From Serratia sp. AKBS12 (lineage in GTDB: Bacteria > Pseudomonadota > Gammaproteobacteria > Enterobacterales > Enterobacteriaceae), in NCBI RefSeq assembly GCF_024793895.1, contig NZ_JANUSB010000011.1, forward strand, positions 124,001-188,000: a stretch of DNA of 64,000 nt, read 5' to 3'. This document shows positions 19,536 to 30,268 of this stretch, one piece after another (positions within the stretch are counted from its first letter, which is position 1; each line of letters starts with the position of its first letter). The notes below the pieces were generated by a model. It was given only the letters and a program-made list of their open reading frames with translations. It did no database searches and was not told the origin of the DNA. A program made the position numbers and the translations under genes.

Positions 19536-22214
19536 TCACATTTTATCGTTTGGATTGAGTGCCTCTGTCAACCGTTGTTCCAACTTTCTGCGCGTCTCGG
19601 CATTCAAGGCGCGTCGATCGCCGTCGGCCAGGATAAACAAGTCTTCAACCCGCTCGCCGATAGTGGAAATACGCGCGCCGTGCAGCGAAAGCCCCAGATC
19701 TGCAAATACTTCGCCGACCCGAGCCAGCAGACCGGGCTGATCCAGCGCGGTCAATTCAAGATAGCTACGCCGATCGGTGTGGGTTGGCAGAAAGCTGGTT
19801 TCGGTTGGCACGCTGAAATGCCGCAGTTTTGATGACGGTCGGCGCACTCGTGGCGGCTGGTAATCCCGTTGGGTAATGGCCTGCAGCAGCGCCTGCTGAA
19901 TTGCCGCGTGGCGATCCTGCGCCAGCGGGCTGCCGTCCGGCTCCAGCACGATAAAGGTATCCATCGCCATACCGTCGCGATTGGTGAAGATCTGGGCGTC
20001 ATGCACGCTGAGATTGCGGCGATCCATTTCACCGGCGACGGCGGCAAACAGATAAGGGCGGTCCGGGCTCCAGATGAAGATTTCGGTGCCGCCGCGCGTC
20101 GCCTGCCGACTAACTAGCACCAGCGGCCGGGTGGAGTCATGCGCCAACAGGTGGCGCGCGTGCCAGGCCAGCTGGTTTGGTGAGTGACGCAGAAAATAAT
20201 CGGCGCGGCAGCGGCTCCAGATACGGTGCAGCGCCTCCTCGTCGATATTGTCCATACGCAGCAGAGCCAGCGCCTGCAAACGGTGGTGGCGCACGCGTTC
20301 ACGCAGGTCCGGGCTGTTTTGCATACCGCGCCGCAGCTGTTTTTCGGTGGCAAAATACAGTTCGCGCAACAGACTCTGCTTCCAGCTGTTCCACAGCGTT
20401 TCATTGGTGGCGCAGATATCGGCCACCGTCAGGCACACCAGATAGCGTAGCCGCGTTTCGCTTTGCACTTCGGCGCTGAATTGCTGAATGACGGTCGGAT
20501 CCTGGATATCGCGACGCTGCGCGGTAACCGACATTAATAGGTGGCAGCGCACCAGCCAGGAAATCAGTTGGGTTTCGCGCGAGTTCAGGCCATGCAGTTC
20601 GGCGAACTCGATCACGTCCTGTGCGCCGAGAATTGAATGATCGCCGCCGCGACCTTTGGCGATGTCGTGGAACAGCGCGGCGATCAGCAACAGTTCCGGA
20701 TGCGGCAGCCGCGGATACAGTTCGACACACAGCGGGTGGCGCGGACGGGTCTCTTCGTCGGCAAAGCTTTCCAGCTTTTGCAGCACGCGGATGGTGTGTT
20801 CATCCACGGTATAGGCATGGAACAGATCGAACTGCATCTGGCCGACGATTTTGCCCCACTGAGGCATGTAGGCCCACAGCACGCTGTGGCGGTGCATTGG
20901 CACCAACGCACGCGATACCGCGCCCGGATGGCGCAGGATCGCCATAAACAGCTCGCGCGCTGGTGCAATGGTACACAGCGGCTGTTTAAGATGGCGGCGC
21001 GCATGGCGCAGTTGGCGCACGGTAGTGGAATAGATGCCCTTGATATCACGGTTACGCACCATCAGGTAGAACATCCGCATAATGGCTTCCGGCTGGCGGA
21101 TAAACAGCGTTTCATCCCGCAGATCGATCAATGCGCCGCGCAACTGGAAATCTTCGTTCAGCGGGCGCGGCTTTTCCGTGGCGTCCAGTGCCAGGATCGC
21201 TTCGTCAAACAGTTGCAGCAGCATGTGATTCAGTTCGCCGACGCGGCGCGTCATGCGGTAGAAATCTTTCATCATGCGTTCAACCGGCTCGTTGCCTTCG
21301 CCTTCGTAACGCAGCAGTTGTGCCACGCTGAGCTGGCGGTCGAACAACAGCCGGTTGTCGTAGCGCGTCAGCATCAGGTGCAGCGCGAAGCGAATGCGCC
21401 ACAGGAAGCTCTGGCATTCGTTCAGTTCGTTGCGTTCAGCCTGGGTCAAAAAGCCGAAGCCAACCATTTCGTCAAGCGAGGTGGCGCCAAAGTGACGGCG
21501 GGCGACCCACAGCAGGGTATGAATGTCGCGCAGGCCTCCGGGGCTGCTTTTGATGTCGGGTTCCAGATTGTAGCTGGTGCCGTGATAGCGCTGGTGGCGT
21601 TCCTGCTGTTCGGCAATTTTGGCATGGAAGAATTGCGGCGACGGCCAGAAACCGTCGCTGAAAATGTGTTTCTGCATTTGCAGGAACAGCGCAACGTCGC
21701 CGCAGATCATGCGCGATTCGATCAGGTTGGTGGCCACGGTCAGGTCCGCCAGGCCTTCCAGCAGGCACTCCTCCAGCGTACGCACGCTGTGGCCGACTTC
21801 CAACTTCAGATCCCACAGCAGGGTGATGAATTCGCCGACGCGTGCCGCCTGGCCGTCGTCGAGGCGTTGCTGGCTCAGGACCAGCACATCAATGTCCGAC
21901 AATGGATGCAGCTCACCGCGGCCATAGCCGCCGACCGCAACCAGCGCGGTTTCGGTCAGCGCGTCGAAACCGTAGAAAGTCCACAGGCGGCGCAGCAGGC
22001 GGTCGATAAACTCGCTGCGTGCCGCCACCAGGCTTTCGGCGCTTGAACCGGCGTCAAATGCCGCCGCCAGCCACTGCTGGAACTGTTCCAGCCGCTGTTT
22101 TAGCGCACCGCAGTTGATTTCCTCATCGCCGTAGACGTTGGGGTAGTCAGGCTGCATTGGTGCGGCCTGCGCAGAAGTGACCGGAGCGGCCTGTTCACGG
22201 AAATTGTCTGACAT
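19536..22214 (-). CDS. glnD: Bifunctional uridylyltransferase/uridylyl-removing enzyme GlnD
   Basis: Cytosolic nitrogen sensor that uridylylates PII (GlnB, GlnK) when glutamine is low and removes UMP when it is high. The order of domains in 892 residues is nucleotidyltransferase ([15 protein letters not shown], 95-109, with Asp107 and Asp109), helical linker, HD hydrolase ([14 protein letters not shown]) and two C-terminal ACT domains ([40 protein letters not shown]). The start has no clear ribosome-binding site, and the map terminator hairpin ends only 14 bp before it, so its own promoter position is unclear. Confidence 0.96.
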   Translation of the reverse strand: MSDNFREQAAPVTSAQAAPMQPDYPNVYGDEEINCGALKQRLEQFQQWLAAAFDAGSSAESLVAARSEFIDRLLRRLWTFYGFDALTETALVAVGGYGRGELHPLSDIDVLVLSQQRLDDGQAARVGEFITLLWDLKLEVGHSVRTLEECLLEGLADLTVATNLIESRMICGDVALFLQMQKHIFSDGFWPSPQFFHAKIAEQQERHQRYHGTSYNLEPDIKSSPGGLRDIHTLLWVARRHFGATSLDEMVGFGFLTQAERNELNECQSFLWRIRFALHLMLTRYDNRLLFDRQLSVAQLLRYEGEGNEPVERMMKDFYRMTRRVGELNHMLLQLFDEAILALDATEKPRPLNEDFQLRGALIDLRDETLFIRQPEAIMRMFYLMVRNRDIKGIYSTTVRQLRHARRHLKQPLCTIAPARELFMAILRHPGAVSRALVPMHRHSVLWAYMPQWGKIVGQMQFDLFHAYTVDEHTIRVLQKLESFADEETRPRHPLCVELYPRLPHPELLLIAALFHDIAKGRGGDHSILGAQDVIEFAELHGLNSRETQLISWLVRCHLLMSVTAQRRDIQDPTVIQQFSAEVQSETRLRYLVCLTVADICATNETLWNSWKQSLLRELYFATEKQLRRGMQNSPDLRERVRHHRLQALALLRMDNIDEEALHRIWSRCRADYFLRHSPNQLAWHARHLLAHDSTRPLVLVSRQATRGGTEIFIWSPDRPYLFAAVAGEMDRRNLSVHDAQIFTNRDGMAMDTFIVLEPDGSPLAQDRHAAIQQALLQAITQRDYQPPRVRRPSSKLRHFSVPTETSFLPTHTDRRSYLELTALDQPGLLARVGEVFADLGLSLHGARISTIGERVEDLFILADGDRRALNAETRRKLEQRLTEALNPNDKM

Positions 22215-22227
22215 TATGATGGCCCAT

Positions 22228-22253
22228 AAAAAAGGCCGGCGTAAGCCGGCCTG
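22228..22253 (-). terminator. map terminator just upstream of glnD
   Basis: Minus-strand CAGGCCGGC-TTAC-GCCGGCCT followed by TTTTTTAT. It is a strong intrinsic terminator for map but lies against the glnD start codon. Confidence 0.8.
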
Positions 22254-22283
22254 TCATGCATTCGCAGTGCGTTGACGCCGCAC

Positions 22284-23078
22284 TTACATCTCATGCGTAA
22301 TGATGTTGGGGATGGTGTCATCCTTGCGCAACGTCATTATTTCGCAGCCGTTATCAGTGACCACAATAGTATGCTCATACTGTGCCGACAAGCTGCGATC
22401 CTTGGTTTTTACCGTCCAGCCATCTTTCATGGTGCGGATGCGGTAATCACCGGCGTTGACCATCGGTTCAATGGTGAAGGCCATGCCCGCCTGCAGCACC
22501 ACGCCGCCGTCGTCGGCGTCGTAATGCAACACCTGCGGTTCTTCATGGAACACTTCGCCGATACCGTGTCCGCAATATTCACGCACTACGGAGAATTTTT
22601 CCGCTTCGACGAATTGCTGGATGGCTTTACCCAGCGTGCGCAGGCGGATGCCCGGCTTGACCATCTTCAACGCCAGATACAGGCTTTCCTGTGTGACACG
22701 GCACAGACGCTCGCCCAGAATGGTCGGTTTGCCGACCAGGAACATTTTGGAGGTATCGCCATGCCAGCCGTCTTTGATGACGGTCACGTCGATGTTGACG
22801 ATATCGCCGTCTTTCAGCGCCTTGTCATCGCTTGGGATGCCGTGGCACACCACTTCGTTGACGGAAATGCACACCGATTTCGGGAAGCCGTGATAGCCAA
22901 GGCAGGCAGAGATCGCCTGCTGTTTTTCGGTAATGTACTGGTGGCAGATGCGATCCAGCTCGCCGGTGGTGACACCGGGTTTGACATGGGGCTCGATGAT
23001 TTCCAGCACTTCGGCGGCCAGGCGGCCAGCCACGCGCATTTTTTGGATGTCATCAGGGGTTTTGATAGAAATTGCCAT
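22284..23078 (-). CDS. map: Type I methionine aminopeptidase
   Basis: Removes the initiator methionine from nascent proteins with small second residues. The five metal ligands are all present at the E. coli positions: Asp97 and Asp108 (VNIDVTVIKDGWHGD), His171 (CGHGIGEVFHEE), Glu204 (FTIEPM) and Glu235 (QYEHTIVV). ATG 23078 gives 264 residues, the E. coli length; the open frame to 23168 is not supported by a ribosome-binding site. It is divergent from rpsB, as in E. coli. Confidence 0.97.
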   Translation of the reverse strand: MAISIKTPDDIQKMRVAGRLAAEVLEIIEPHVKPGVTTGELDRICHQYITEKQQAISACLGYHGFPKSVCISVNEVVCHGIPSDDKALKDGDIVNIDVTVIKDGWHGDTSKMFLVGKPTILGERLCRVTQESLYLALKMVKPGIRLRTLGKAIQQFVEAEKFSVVREYCGHGIGEVFHEEPQVLHYDADDGGVVLQAGMAFTIEPMVNAGDYRIRTMKDGWTVKTKDRSLSAQYEHTIVVTDNGCEIMTLRKDDTIPNIITHEM

Positions 23079-23218
23079 GAAATTCGTCCGCAGGAGTGTC
23101 GGTAATGCCGACAACAATAAGAATAGGAAGCAGTCTCTTATGGTATCAGCCCACCGATAGGCTGCCAAATTTCATTTGCGCACGGCGTGGCCGCAACGCG
23201 ACGATAATGCAACAAAAG

Positions 23219-23248
23219 TTGGAGTGTGTGGCCGGTTTATGGTATAAA
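23219..23248 (+). promoter_or_regulatory. rpsB-tsf promoter
   Basis: A -35 TTGGAG (23219-23224) and -10 TATAAA (23243-23248) are 18 bp apart, followed by a GC-rich discriminator GCGCGCC. It fits a stringently controlled ribosomal-protein promoter. Confidence 0.65.
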
Positions 23249-23335
23249 GCGCGCCGGCGATCGGTGAGTTCGTCCTTGTGACGACGGCAGATATGGCCGA
23301 AAATACTTTAACTGCACTCACATTGTGTAAATAAC

Positions 23336-24172
<837 letters not shown>

Positions 24173-24228
24173 TAAGGCAAGCTCGAACTCGAGCCCTTAT
24201 TAACCAGGTATTGACATATGTTGGTTAG

Positions 24229-24252
24229 GGGGGCCCCTTAAAGGCCCCCTTT
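24229..24252 (+). terminator. rpsB-tsf attenuator hairpin
   Basis: GGGGGCC and GGCCCCC form a 7-bp GC stem around CCTTAAA with a short T-run (TTTGCTT). Partial termination here would set the S2 to EF-Ts ratio, as in E. coli; strength is inferred. Confidence 0.65.
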
Positions 24253-24428
24253 GCTTATCTAAATGAGAACCCTGCCCAAAAGATTTCGGGTTGCGGCAGA
24301 GCGGAAACTGCATGTATCTCCAGGTGCCTGGCGAGCCAGGTGGCCAAGGTGAGAGAAGGCAGCCAACGCCGCGGTGGCGCGAAAGACGAAGGGTAAATCT
24401 CCGAGCGAGATAACCGAGGAATAAAGAA

Positions 24429-25280
24429 ATGGCTGATATTACCGCTGCTCTGGTAAAAGAACTGCGTGAGCGTACCGGCGCAGGCATGATGGATTGTAAG
24501 AAAGCGCTGGTTGAATCCAACGGCGACATCGAGCTGGCAATCGAAAACATGCGTAAGTCCGGCGCGATCAAAGCGGCGAAAAAAGCAGGCAACGTGGCTG
24601 CTGACGGCGTGATCAAAACCAAGATCGAAGGCAACTTCGGCGTGATCCTGGAAGTTAACTGCCAGACCGACTTCGTTGCCAAAGATGCCGGTTTCCAGGC
24701 ATTTGCTGACAAAGTGCTGGATGCAGCCGCTGCTGGCAAGGTAACCGACGTTGAAGTACTGAAGGCACAGTTCGAAGAAGAACGCGTTGCTTTGGTGGCA
24801 AAAATCGGTGAAAACATCAACATTCGTCGCGTTTCCATTCTGGAAGGCGACGTGCTGGGCAGCTACCTGCACGGCGCGCGTATCGGTGTTCTGATTGCCG
24901 CTAAAGGCGCTGATGAAGAACTGGTTAAACAAATTGCCATGCACGTTGCTGCCAGCAAGCCAGAATTCGTCAAGCCTGAAGACGTGTCTGCCGAAGTGGT
25001 AGAAAAAGAGTACCAGGTTCAGCTGGACATCGCGATGCAGTCTGGCAAGCCGAAAGAAATCGCTGAGAAAATGGTTGAAGGCCGCATGAAGAAATTCACC
25101 GGCGAAGTGTCTCTGACCGGTCAGCCTTTCGTCATCGAACCAAGCAAAACCGTTGGCCAGGTGCTGAAAGAGCACAACGCTGACGTGGTTAACTTCATCC
25201 GCTTCGAAGTGGGCGAAGGCATCGAGAAAGTTGAAGCCGACTTTGCTGCCGAAGTTGCAGCAATGAGCAAACAGTCTTAA
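24429..25280 (+). CDS. tsf: Elongation factor Ts
   Basis: Guanine-nucleotide exchange factor for EF-Tu. The 283-residue protein shows the N-terminal UBA-like domain ([19 protein letters not shown]), the core motif [10 protein letters not shown] (residues 77-86) that contacts EF-Tu, and the second subdomain ending [25 protein letters not shown] lies upstream of the ATG. It is co-transcribed with rpsB through the attenuator. Confidence 0.98.
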   Translation: MADITAALVKELRERTGAGMMDCKKALVESNGDIELAIENMRKSGAIKAAKKAGNVAADGVIKTKIEGNFGVILEVNCQTDFVAKDAGFQAFADKVLDAAAAGKVTDVEVLKAQFEEERVALVAKIGENINIRRVSILEGDVLGSYLHGARIGVLIAAKGADEELVKQIAMHVAASKPEFVKPEDVSAEVVEKEYQVQLDIAMQSGKPKEIAEKMVEGRMKKFTGEVSLTGQPFVIEPSKTVGQVLKEHNADVVNFIRFEVGEGIEKVEADFAAEVAAMSKQS

Positions 25281-25290
25281 TGCCTGTTAA

Positions 25291-25319
25291 TGGGACCGCC
25301 TCCGGGCGGTTCCATTTTA
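25291..25319 (+). terminator. tsf terminator
   Basis: TGGGACCGCC-TCCG-GGCGGTTCCA forms a 10-bp stem including one GT pair, followed by TTTTAT. Confidence 0.7.
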
Positions 25320-25464
25320 TACCCTGCATAAAGCGTTATGCCGGGTATATGTTTCTCCAGCCAGATTTACACCGATGGCGGCCCTGCCGGGTTATACTCT
25401 GCGCAGGCGCATTTCATCGGCTGAAACCTCCAATACTATTACTGCTGCTTAGGACAGAATAACC

Positions 25465-26190
25465 ATGGCAACCAATGCAAAACCCGTATATCAGCGTATC
25501 CTGCTCAAACTGAGCGGCGAAGCCCTGCAAGGCGCAGAAGGATTTGGTATCGACGCTAGCGTTTTGGATCGCATGGCTCAGGAAGTAAAAGAGCTGGTCG
25601 AACTGGGAATTCAAGTGGGCGTAGTTATTGGCGGTGGCAACCTGTTCCGCGGCGCGGGCCTGGCGCAAGCCGGCATGAACCGCGTAGTGGGCGACCACAT
25701 GGGAATGCTGGCTACCGTAATGAACGGTCTGGCTATGCGTGATGCACTGCACCGTGCCTATGTGAACGCCCGCCTGATGTCAGCCATTCCGTTGAACGGC
25801 GTGTGCGACAACTACAGCTGGGCAGAGGCAATCAGCCTGCTGCGTAATAACCGCGTGGTTATCTTCTCCGCCGGTACCGGCAACCCGTTTTTCACCACTG
25901 ACTCTGCCGCCTGCCTGCGCGGGATCGAAATTGAAGCGGACGTGGTGTTGAAAGCGACTAAAGTAGATGGTGTATACTCCGCAGATCCGGTTAAAAACCC
26001 GGATGCAACGCTGTACGAACAGTTAACCTATCAAGACGTGCTGGAACGCGAACTGAAAGTGATGGACCTGGCTGCCTTTACGCTGGCGCGCGATCACGGT
26101 CTGCCGATTCGCGTGTTCAACATGAACAAGCCGGGCGCGCTGCGCCGCGTCGTGATGGGTGAAAACGAAGGTACGCTGATCGGCAAATAA
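25465..26190 (+). CDS. pyrH: UMP kinase
   Basis: Phosphorylates UMP to UDP; hexameric, UTP-inhibited and GTP-activated. The 241-residue amino-acid-kinase-fold protein shows [31 protein letters not shown], the UMP-binding [16 protein letters not shown] and [13 protein letters not shown]. It lies between tsf and frr, the order conserved throughout bacteria, with its own leader after the tsf terminator. Confidence 0.98.
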   Translation: MATNAKPVYQRILLKLSGEALQGAEGFGIDASVLDRMAQEVKELVELGIQVGVVIGGGNLFRGAGLAQAGMNRVVGDHMGMLATVMNGLAMRDALHRAYVNARLMSAIPLNGVCDNYSWAEAISLLRNNRVVIFSAGTGNPFFTTDSAACLRGIEIEADVVLKATKVDGVYSADPVKNPDATLYEQLTYQDVLERELKVMDLAAFTLARDHGLPIRVFNMNKPGALRRVVMGENEGTLIGK

Positions 26191-26265
26191 TTGCCGTTCA
26201 ACCTGATTTAGCGGGGAGTGACGGTGCGCCACGCCGTCTGTTCCCCTTGAGTAAAATTCACGGGC

Positions 26266-26344
26266 TATAATTACCTACCCAAAGGATTTCACTGCGCATC
26301 TTGTCGGCAAGTGCGGAACTTCGGCGCTTGGAGCGTTAAGCGCC
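26266..26344 (+). promoter_or_regulatory. frr promoter -10 and leader hairpin
   Basis: A perfect TATAAT at 26266-26271 has no good -35 at 16-18 bp (TTCCCC at 19 bp is the nearest). The leader holds a 7-bp stem GGCGCTT/AAGCGCC (26323-26344) with an 8-base loop. The leader to the GTG start would be about 155 nt. Confidence 0.5.
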
Positions 26345-26433
26345 AGGATCAACGTTACAGCCAGCGGTGATGTGCGGTGGAATACCCAGGGGAAAATGGC
26401 CTGCCAAGTAACCAGCTTTCAAGGGTTCGCAAC

Positions 26434-26991
26434 GTGATTAACGACATCAGAAAAGATGCTGACACACGCATGGAAAAAAGCGTTGAAGCATTCAAAAACC
26501 AAATCAGCAAAATCCGCACCGGCCGCGCTTCGCCAAGCATTCTCGACGGTATCATGGTGGAGTATTACGGCGCTGCCACGCCGCTGCGCCAATTGGCCAG
26601 CATCACCGTGGAAGATTCCCGTACGCTGAAAATCAACGTATTTGACCGCTCGCTGAGCCCGGCGGTCGAAAAGGCCATCATGTCGTCCGACCTTGGCCTG
26701 AACCCGTCGTCTGCCGGTTCCGACATTCGCGTGCCGCTGCCGGCATTGACCGAAGAGCGCCGTAAGGACCTGATCAAGGTGGTGCGCGGTGAAGCGGAGC
26801 AGGGCCGTGTTTCGGTACGTAACGTTCGTCGTGATGCCAACGACAAGATCAAGGCGCTGCTGAAAGACAAGGAAATCAGCGAAGACGAAGAACGTCGTGC
26901 GCAAGACGATATTCAGAAAATGACCGATGCTTATATCAAGTTGGTCGACGCCGCTCTGGCAGACAAAGAAAAAGAGCTGATGGAGTTCTAA
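26434..26991 (+). CDS. frr: Ribosome recycling factor
   Basis: Splits post-termination ribosomes together with EF-G. The 185-residue protein has domain I helices ([37 protein letters not shown]) flanking domain II ([15 protein letters not shown]). I chose GTG 26434 because AAGGG lies 8 nt upstream and the length then equals E. coli; an in-frame ATG at 26377 would add 19 residues with no family counterpart. A terminator follows at 27003. Confidence 0.96.
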   Translation: MINDIRKDADTRMEKSVEAFKNQISKIRTGRASPSILDGIMVEYYGAATPLRQLASITVEDSRTLKINVFDRSLSPAVEKAIMSSDLGLNPSSAGSDIRVPLPALTEERRKDLIKVVRGEAEQGRVSVRNVRRDANDKIKALLKDKEISEDEERRAQDDIQKMTDAYIKLVDAALADKEKELMEF

Positions 26992-27002
26992 TCGGCTTGC
27001 AC

Positions 27003-27038
27003 AAAAAACAAGCGTCGCCCAGGCGGCGCTTTGTTTTT
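27003..27038 (+). terminator. frr terminator
   Basis: AACAAGCG-CGCC pairs with GGCG-CGCTTTGTT, one mismatch, followed by TTTTTTG. Confidence 0.75.
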
Positions 27039-27146
27039 TGTGGCGCAGATCCCGTTACATCGTACTGAAAGATCATGACAACGGGTGTACAAGGTTTCAC
27101 ACTGGAACACCTCCGATCTCCTCAGACAGTTATTCAGAGCGAACTC

Positions 27147-28343
27147 ATGAAGCAACTGACTATTCTTGGTTCCACCGGCTCTGTCGGCACCAGCACGCTG
27201 GCCGTTGTCAGGGAAAATTCCGAACGTTTCGCCATCAAGGCGCTGGTTGCCGGCCGCAATGTGGCGGTAATGGCAGAGCAATGCCTGGAGTTCCGCCCGG
27301 CGTATGCCGCCATGGCCGATGAAACCGCCGCGCGGGAATTGCGCCGTATCCTGGCGGAAAACGGCGTGGCAACCGAGGTGCTGGCGGGCGTGGAGGCAGC
27401 GTGCGAACTGGCGGCGCTGGACGACGTCGATCAGGTCACTGCCGCCATTGTCGGCGCTGCCGGGCTGCTGCCAACGCTGGCGGCGATCCGTGCCGGTAAA
27501 CAGGTATTGCTGGCCAACAAGGAGTCGCTGGTCACCTGCGGTCGCCTGTTCATGGATGCGGTACGCAAGAGCCGCAGCCAGTTATTGCCGCTCGATAGCG
27601 AACATAACGCCATTTTTCAGAGTTTACCTGAGAGCATCCAGCGCCAGTTGGGGTACTCTTCATTGGAAGATCATGGTGTGTCACGCATCGTGTTGACCGG
27701 TTCTGGCGGCCCGTTCCGTACTATGCCGTTGGCGCAGTTTGCCGCGGTGACGCCGGATCAGGCCTGTGCCCATCCAAACTGGTCGATGGGGCGCAAGATC
27801 TCGGTCGACTCCGCCACCATGATGAATAAAGGTCTGGAATACATTGAAGCCCGCTGGCTGTTCAATGCTTCAGCCGAACAAATGGAAGTGATTCTGCATC
27901 CACAATCGGTGATCCATTCGATGGTGCGTTATGCTGACGGCAGCGTGCTGGCGCAACTGGGAACCCCGGACATGCGTACGCCGATTGCCCATGCGATGGC
28001 GTATCCGCAGCGGGTCAATTCCGGCGTCGCTGCCCTGGATTTCTGCCGTATTGGCGCGCTGACCTTCGCCGAGCCCGAGCGTGAACGTTATCCCTGCCTG
28101 CATCTGGCGATTGCCGCCTGTGATGCCGGCCAGGCGGCGACCACTGCGCTCAACGCCGCCAATGAGGTGGCGGTAGCGGCGTTTTTGCAGGCGCAGATTC
28201 GCTTTACCGATATTGCCACGGTTAACCAAAAAGTCGTTGAAGGTCTGGCTTTGCAGGAACCGACGTGCGTCGACGCGGTCTTAGACATTGATCGCCAGGC
28301 GCGTGACGTGGCCAGCGAACTGGTGCGGCAACTGCGCGCCTGA
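27147..28343 (+). CDS. dxr: 1-deoxy-D-xylulose 5-phosphate reductoisomerase
   Basis: Converts DXP to MEP with NADPH, the committed step of the non-mevalonate isoprenoid pathway. The nucleotide-binding [12 protein letters not shown] is at residues 7-18, [12 protein letters not shown] carries metal ligands, and the flexible substrate loop is VHPNWSMG-like [23 protein letters not shown] 27147 gives 398 residues, the E. coli length; a longer frame from 27075 is unsupported. Its product supplies the isoprenoid units used by the next gene, uppS. Confidence 0.97.
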   Translation: MKQLTILGSTGSVGTSTLAVVRENSERFAIKALVAGRNVAVMAEQCLEFRPAYAAMADETAARELRRILAENGVATEVLAGVEAACELAALDDVDQVTAAIVGAAGLLPTLAAIRAGKQVLLANKESLVTCGRLFMDAVRKSRSQLLPLDSEHNAIFQSLPESIQRQLGYSSLEDHGVSRIVLTGSGGPFRTMPLAQFAAVTPDQACAHPNWSMGRKISVDSATMMNKGLEYIEARWLFNASAEQMEVILHPQSVIHSMVRYADGSVLAQLGTPDMRTPIAHAMAYPQRVNSGVAALDFCRIGALTFAEPERERYPCLHLAIAACDAGQAATTALNAANEVAVAAFLQAQIRFTDIATVNQKVVEGLALQEPTCVDAVLDIDRQARDVASELVRQLRA

Positions 28344-28396
28344 TTGGTGATACGGTTCATTTTTGTTCGTAAATTGCGCGCACCGCCGTGGCCTGT

Positions 28397-28425
28397 TTGT
28401 TCAGGCCTCGCTGAGGTGATATAGT
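28397..28425 (+). promoter_or_regulatory. Promoter downstream of dxr
   Basis: A -35 TTGTTC (28397-28402) and -10 TATAGT (28420-28425) are 17 bp apart, with TG one base before the -10 (extended form). The discriminator CTGCGCC is GC rich. Expected start about 28432. Confidence 0.6.
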
Positions 28426-28431
28426 CTGCGC

Positions 28432-28560
28432 CACCTGCCAACGGTTATGCCGTTGAATAAAGGCCTGATTGGCGGTCGAAAAGCCATTTGCATTCCGAAT
28501 ATCATCGGTATGCTCAGGACGTGCAGACTGAAAAGCCGTGTCGGGCACACGGCTTTTTTT
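28432..28560 (+). ncRNA. Candidate short transcript (sRNA or attenuated leader) between dxr and uppS
   Basis: From the predicted start at 28432 to the terminator at 28531-28560 the unit is about 130 nt. It ends in AAAAGCCGTG-TCGGGCA-CACGGCTTTT plus T-run, 64 bp before the uppS start. It could be a discrete sRNA or a leader whose terminator controls entry to the uppS-cdsA-rseP-bamA operon. A 55-codon open frame (28447-28614) spans the hairpin but has no ribosome-binding site. I do not recognise a named RNA family. Confidence 0.4.
28531..28560 (+). terminator. Intrinsic terminator upstream of uppS
   Basis: Ten-base arms AAAAGCCGTG and CACGGCTTTT around a 7-base loop, running into seven T residues. 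Confidence 0.8.
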
Positions 28561-28623
28561 GCGCGCAAGGGCCTGTGCTCCGGAAAAGCTTTTGTGTTTC
28601 TATTGAGGAAATAAGTACGCGTT

Positions 28624-29382
28624 ATGTCGTCCGAAAATCAACAAGAGGCTAATCCGTCCATCTTTGGGCCTCGTCATGTCGCCATCATTATGGACGGCAA
28701 CGGACGCTGGGCTAAACGTCAGGGCAAGTTACGTGTCTTCGGTCATAAAGCAGGGGTGAAATCGGTGCGTAGAGCCGTTAGCTTTGCTGCCAGCCATCAT
28801 TTGGATGCGCTCACGCTTTATGCCTTCAGCAGTGAGAACTGGAATCGTCCGGCACAGGAAGTCTCTGCGTTAATGGAGCTTTTTGTCCGCGCCCTGGACA
28901 GCGAAGTAAAAAGCCTGCACAAACATAACGTCAGGTTGCGCGTAATCGGCGATGTCAGCCGTTTCAGCGCACGTTTGCAGGAGCGGATCCGTCGTTCCGA
29001 GCAGCTGACAGAAAATAACGATGGCCTTACGCTCAACATTGCTGCCAACTACGGCGGCCGTTGGGATATCATTCAGGGAGTGAAGCACCTGGCCGAACGC
29101 GTGCAGGAAGGTTTACTGCGCCCGGACCAGATTAATGAAGAATTGCTGAGCGAGCAGGTCTGCATGAACGATCTGACCCCGGTGGATCTGGTGATCCGCA
29201 CCGGTGGCGAGCACCGCATCAGCAACTTTTTATTATGGCAAATAGCTTACGCCGAGCTTTACTTTACTGATGTACTCTGGCCTGATTTTGATGAACTTGT
29301 CTTTGAAGGTGCGCTGAATGCATTTGCACAACGTGAGCGTCGCTTCGGGGGAACAACACCTATCGGCGTCAATGCGTCCTAG
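28624..29382 (+). CDS. uppS: Undecaprenyl diphosphate synthase (ditrans,polycis)
   Basis: Extends farnesyl diphosphate with eight isopentenyl units to the C55 lipid carrier for peptidoglycan and O-antigen. The cis-prenyltransferase motifs are [15 protein letters not shown] (Asp24 catalytic), [23 protein letters not shown] and [15 protein letters not shown]. At 252 residues the length is normal. It heads the conserved uppS-cdsA-rseP-bamA order; the stop lies 10 bp before the cdsA TTG. Confidence 0.97.
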   Translation: MSSENQQEANPSIFGPRHVAIIMDGNGRWAKRQGKLRVFGHKAGVKSVRRAVSFAASHHLDALTLYAFSSENWNRPAQEVSALMELFVRALDSEVKSLHKHNVRLRVIGDVSRFSARLQERIRRSEQLTENNDGLTLNIAANYGGRWDIIQGVKHLAERVQEGLLRPDQINEELLSEQVCMNDLTPVDLVIRTGGEHRISNFLLWQIAYAELYFTDVLWPDFDELVFEGALNAFAQRERRFGGTTPIGVNAS

Positions 29383-29391
29383 GGGGAACTT

Positions 29392-30240
29392 TTGCTGAAG
29401 TATCGCCTCATAACTGCTCTGATTTTAATACCGATCGTTATCGCAGCGCTGTTTTTGCTGCCGCCGGTGGGATTTGCACTGGTAACGCTGGTTGTATGCA
29501 TGTTAGCAGCCTGGGAGTGGGGCCAGTTGGCTGGCTTTGCTTCCCGTTCCCAACGAATCTGGCTGGCGATACTCTGCGGGTTCCTGCTGGCGTTGATGAT
29601 GCTCAGCGTACCTGCCTATCACCAGTCGGTACATCTGCTGCAGGTCGGTGGGCCGTTATGGGCGTCGATGGGCTGGTGGCTGGCGGCGTTGCTGCTGGTG
29701 CTGTTCTATCCAGGTTCAGCCGCCCTGTGGCGTAATTCCCGCCCGTTGCGGCTGCTGTTTGGCGTATTGACCATCGTGCCTTTTTTCTGGGGCATGGTGG
29801 CGCTGCGTCAGTTCGGTTATGAACAAAATCATTTCACCGGTGCCTGGTGGCTGCTGTATGTAATGCTGCTGGTATGGGGAGCGGATTCAGGCGCCTATGT
29901 ATTCGGCAAAATGCTGGGTAAGCACAAGCTGGCGCCAAAGGTCTCGCCCGGAAAAACCTGGGAAGGGTTGATCGGCGGGCTGGTGACCTCGGCCGTTATT
30001 TCATGGCTGTTTGGCCGCTATGCGCCATTGAATGTGATACCGGCCACCTTGCTGGTTTGCTCAATCATTGCAGCGCTGGCATCGGTGCTGGGCGATCTGA
30101 CTGAGAGCATGTTCAAACGCGAAGCGGGCATCAAGGACAGCGGTCATCTGATACCTGGCCATGGCGGGGTACTGGATCGTATCGACAGCTTGACCGCGGC
30201 CGTGCCTGTATTTGCCTGCCTGATGCTGTTAGTGTTTTAA
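29392..30240 (+). CDS. cdsA: Phosphatidate cytidylyltransferase CdsA
   Basis: Integral inner-membrane enzyme making CDP-diacylglycerol from phosphatidate and CTP, the precursor of all phospholipids. The 282-residue protein is strongly hydrophobic (about eight helices) and has the family signature near its C terminus: [19 protein letters not shown] and [13 protein letters not shown]. It starts at TTG 29392, as in E. coli, with AGGGGG upstream; the product begins [17 protein letters not shown]. Confidence 0.96.
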   Translation: MLKYRLITALILIPIVIAALFLLPPVGFALVTLVVCMLAAWEWGQLAGFASRSQRIWLAILCGFLLALMMLSVPAYHQSVHLLQVGGPLWASMGWWLAALLLVLFYPGSAALWRNSRPLRLLFGVLTIVPFFWGMVALRQFGYEQNHFTGAWWLLYVMLLVWGADSGAYVFGKMLGKHKLAPKVSPGKTWEGLIGGLVTSAVISWLFGRYAPLNVIPATLLVCSIIAALASVLGDLTESMFKREAGIKDSGHLIPGHGGVLDRIDSLTAAVPVFACLMLLVF

Positions 30241-30268
30241 TCCGTCGTTGACGGGGAGTGAAGGGATG

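Noticed and set aside
20637-22046. 469-codon frame antisense to glnD
   Set aside because: Shadow frame; low-complexity Gln/His/Ala composition typical of antisense translation.
28447-28614. 55-codon frame upstream of uppS
   Set aside because: It runs through the terminator hairpin, lacks a ribosome-binding site and shows no family resemblance; kept only as a remark under the candidate RNA.
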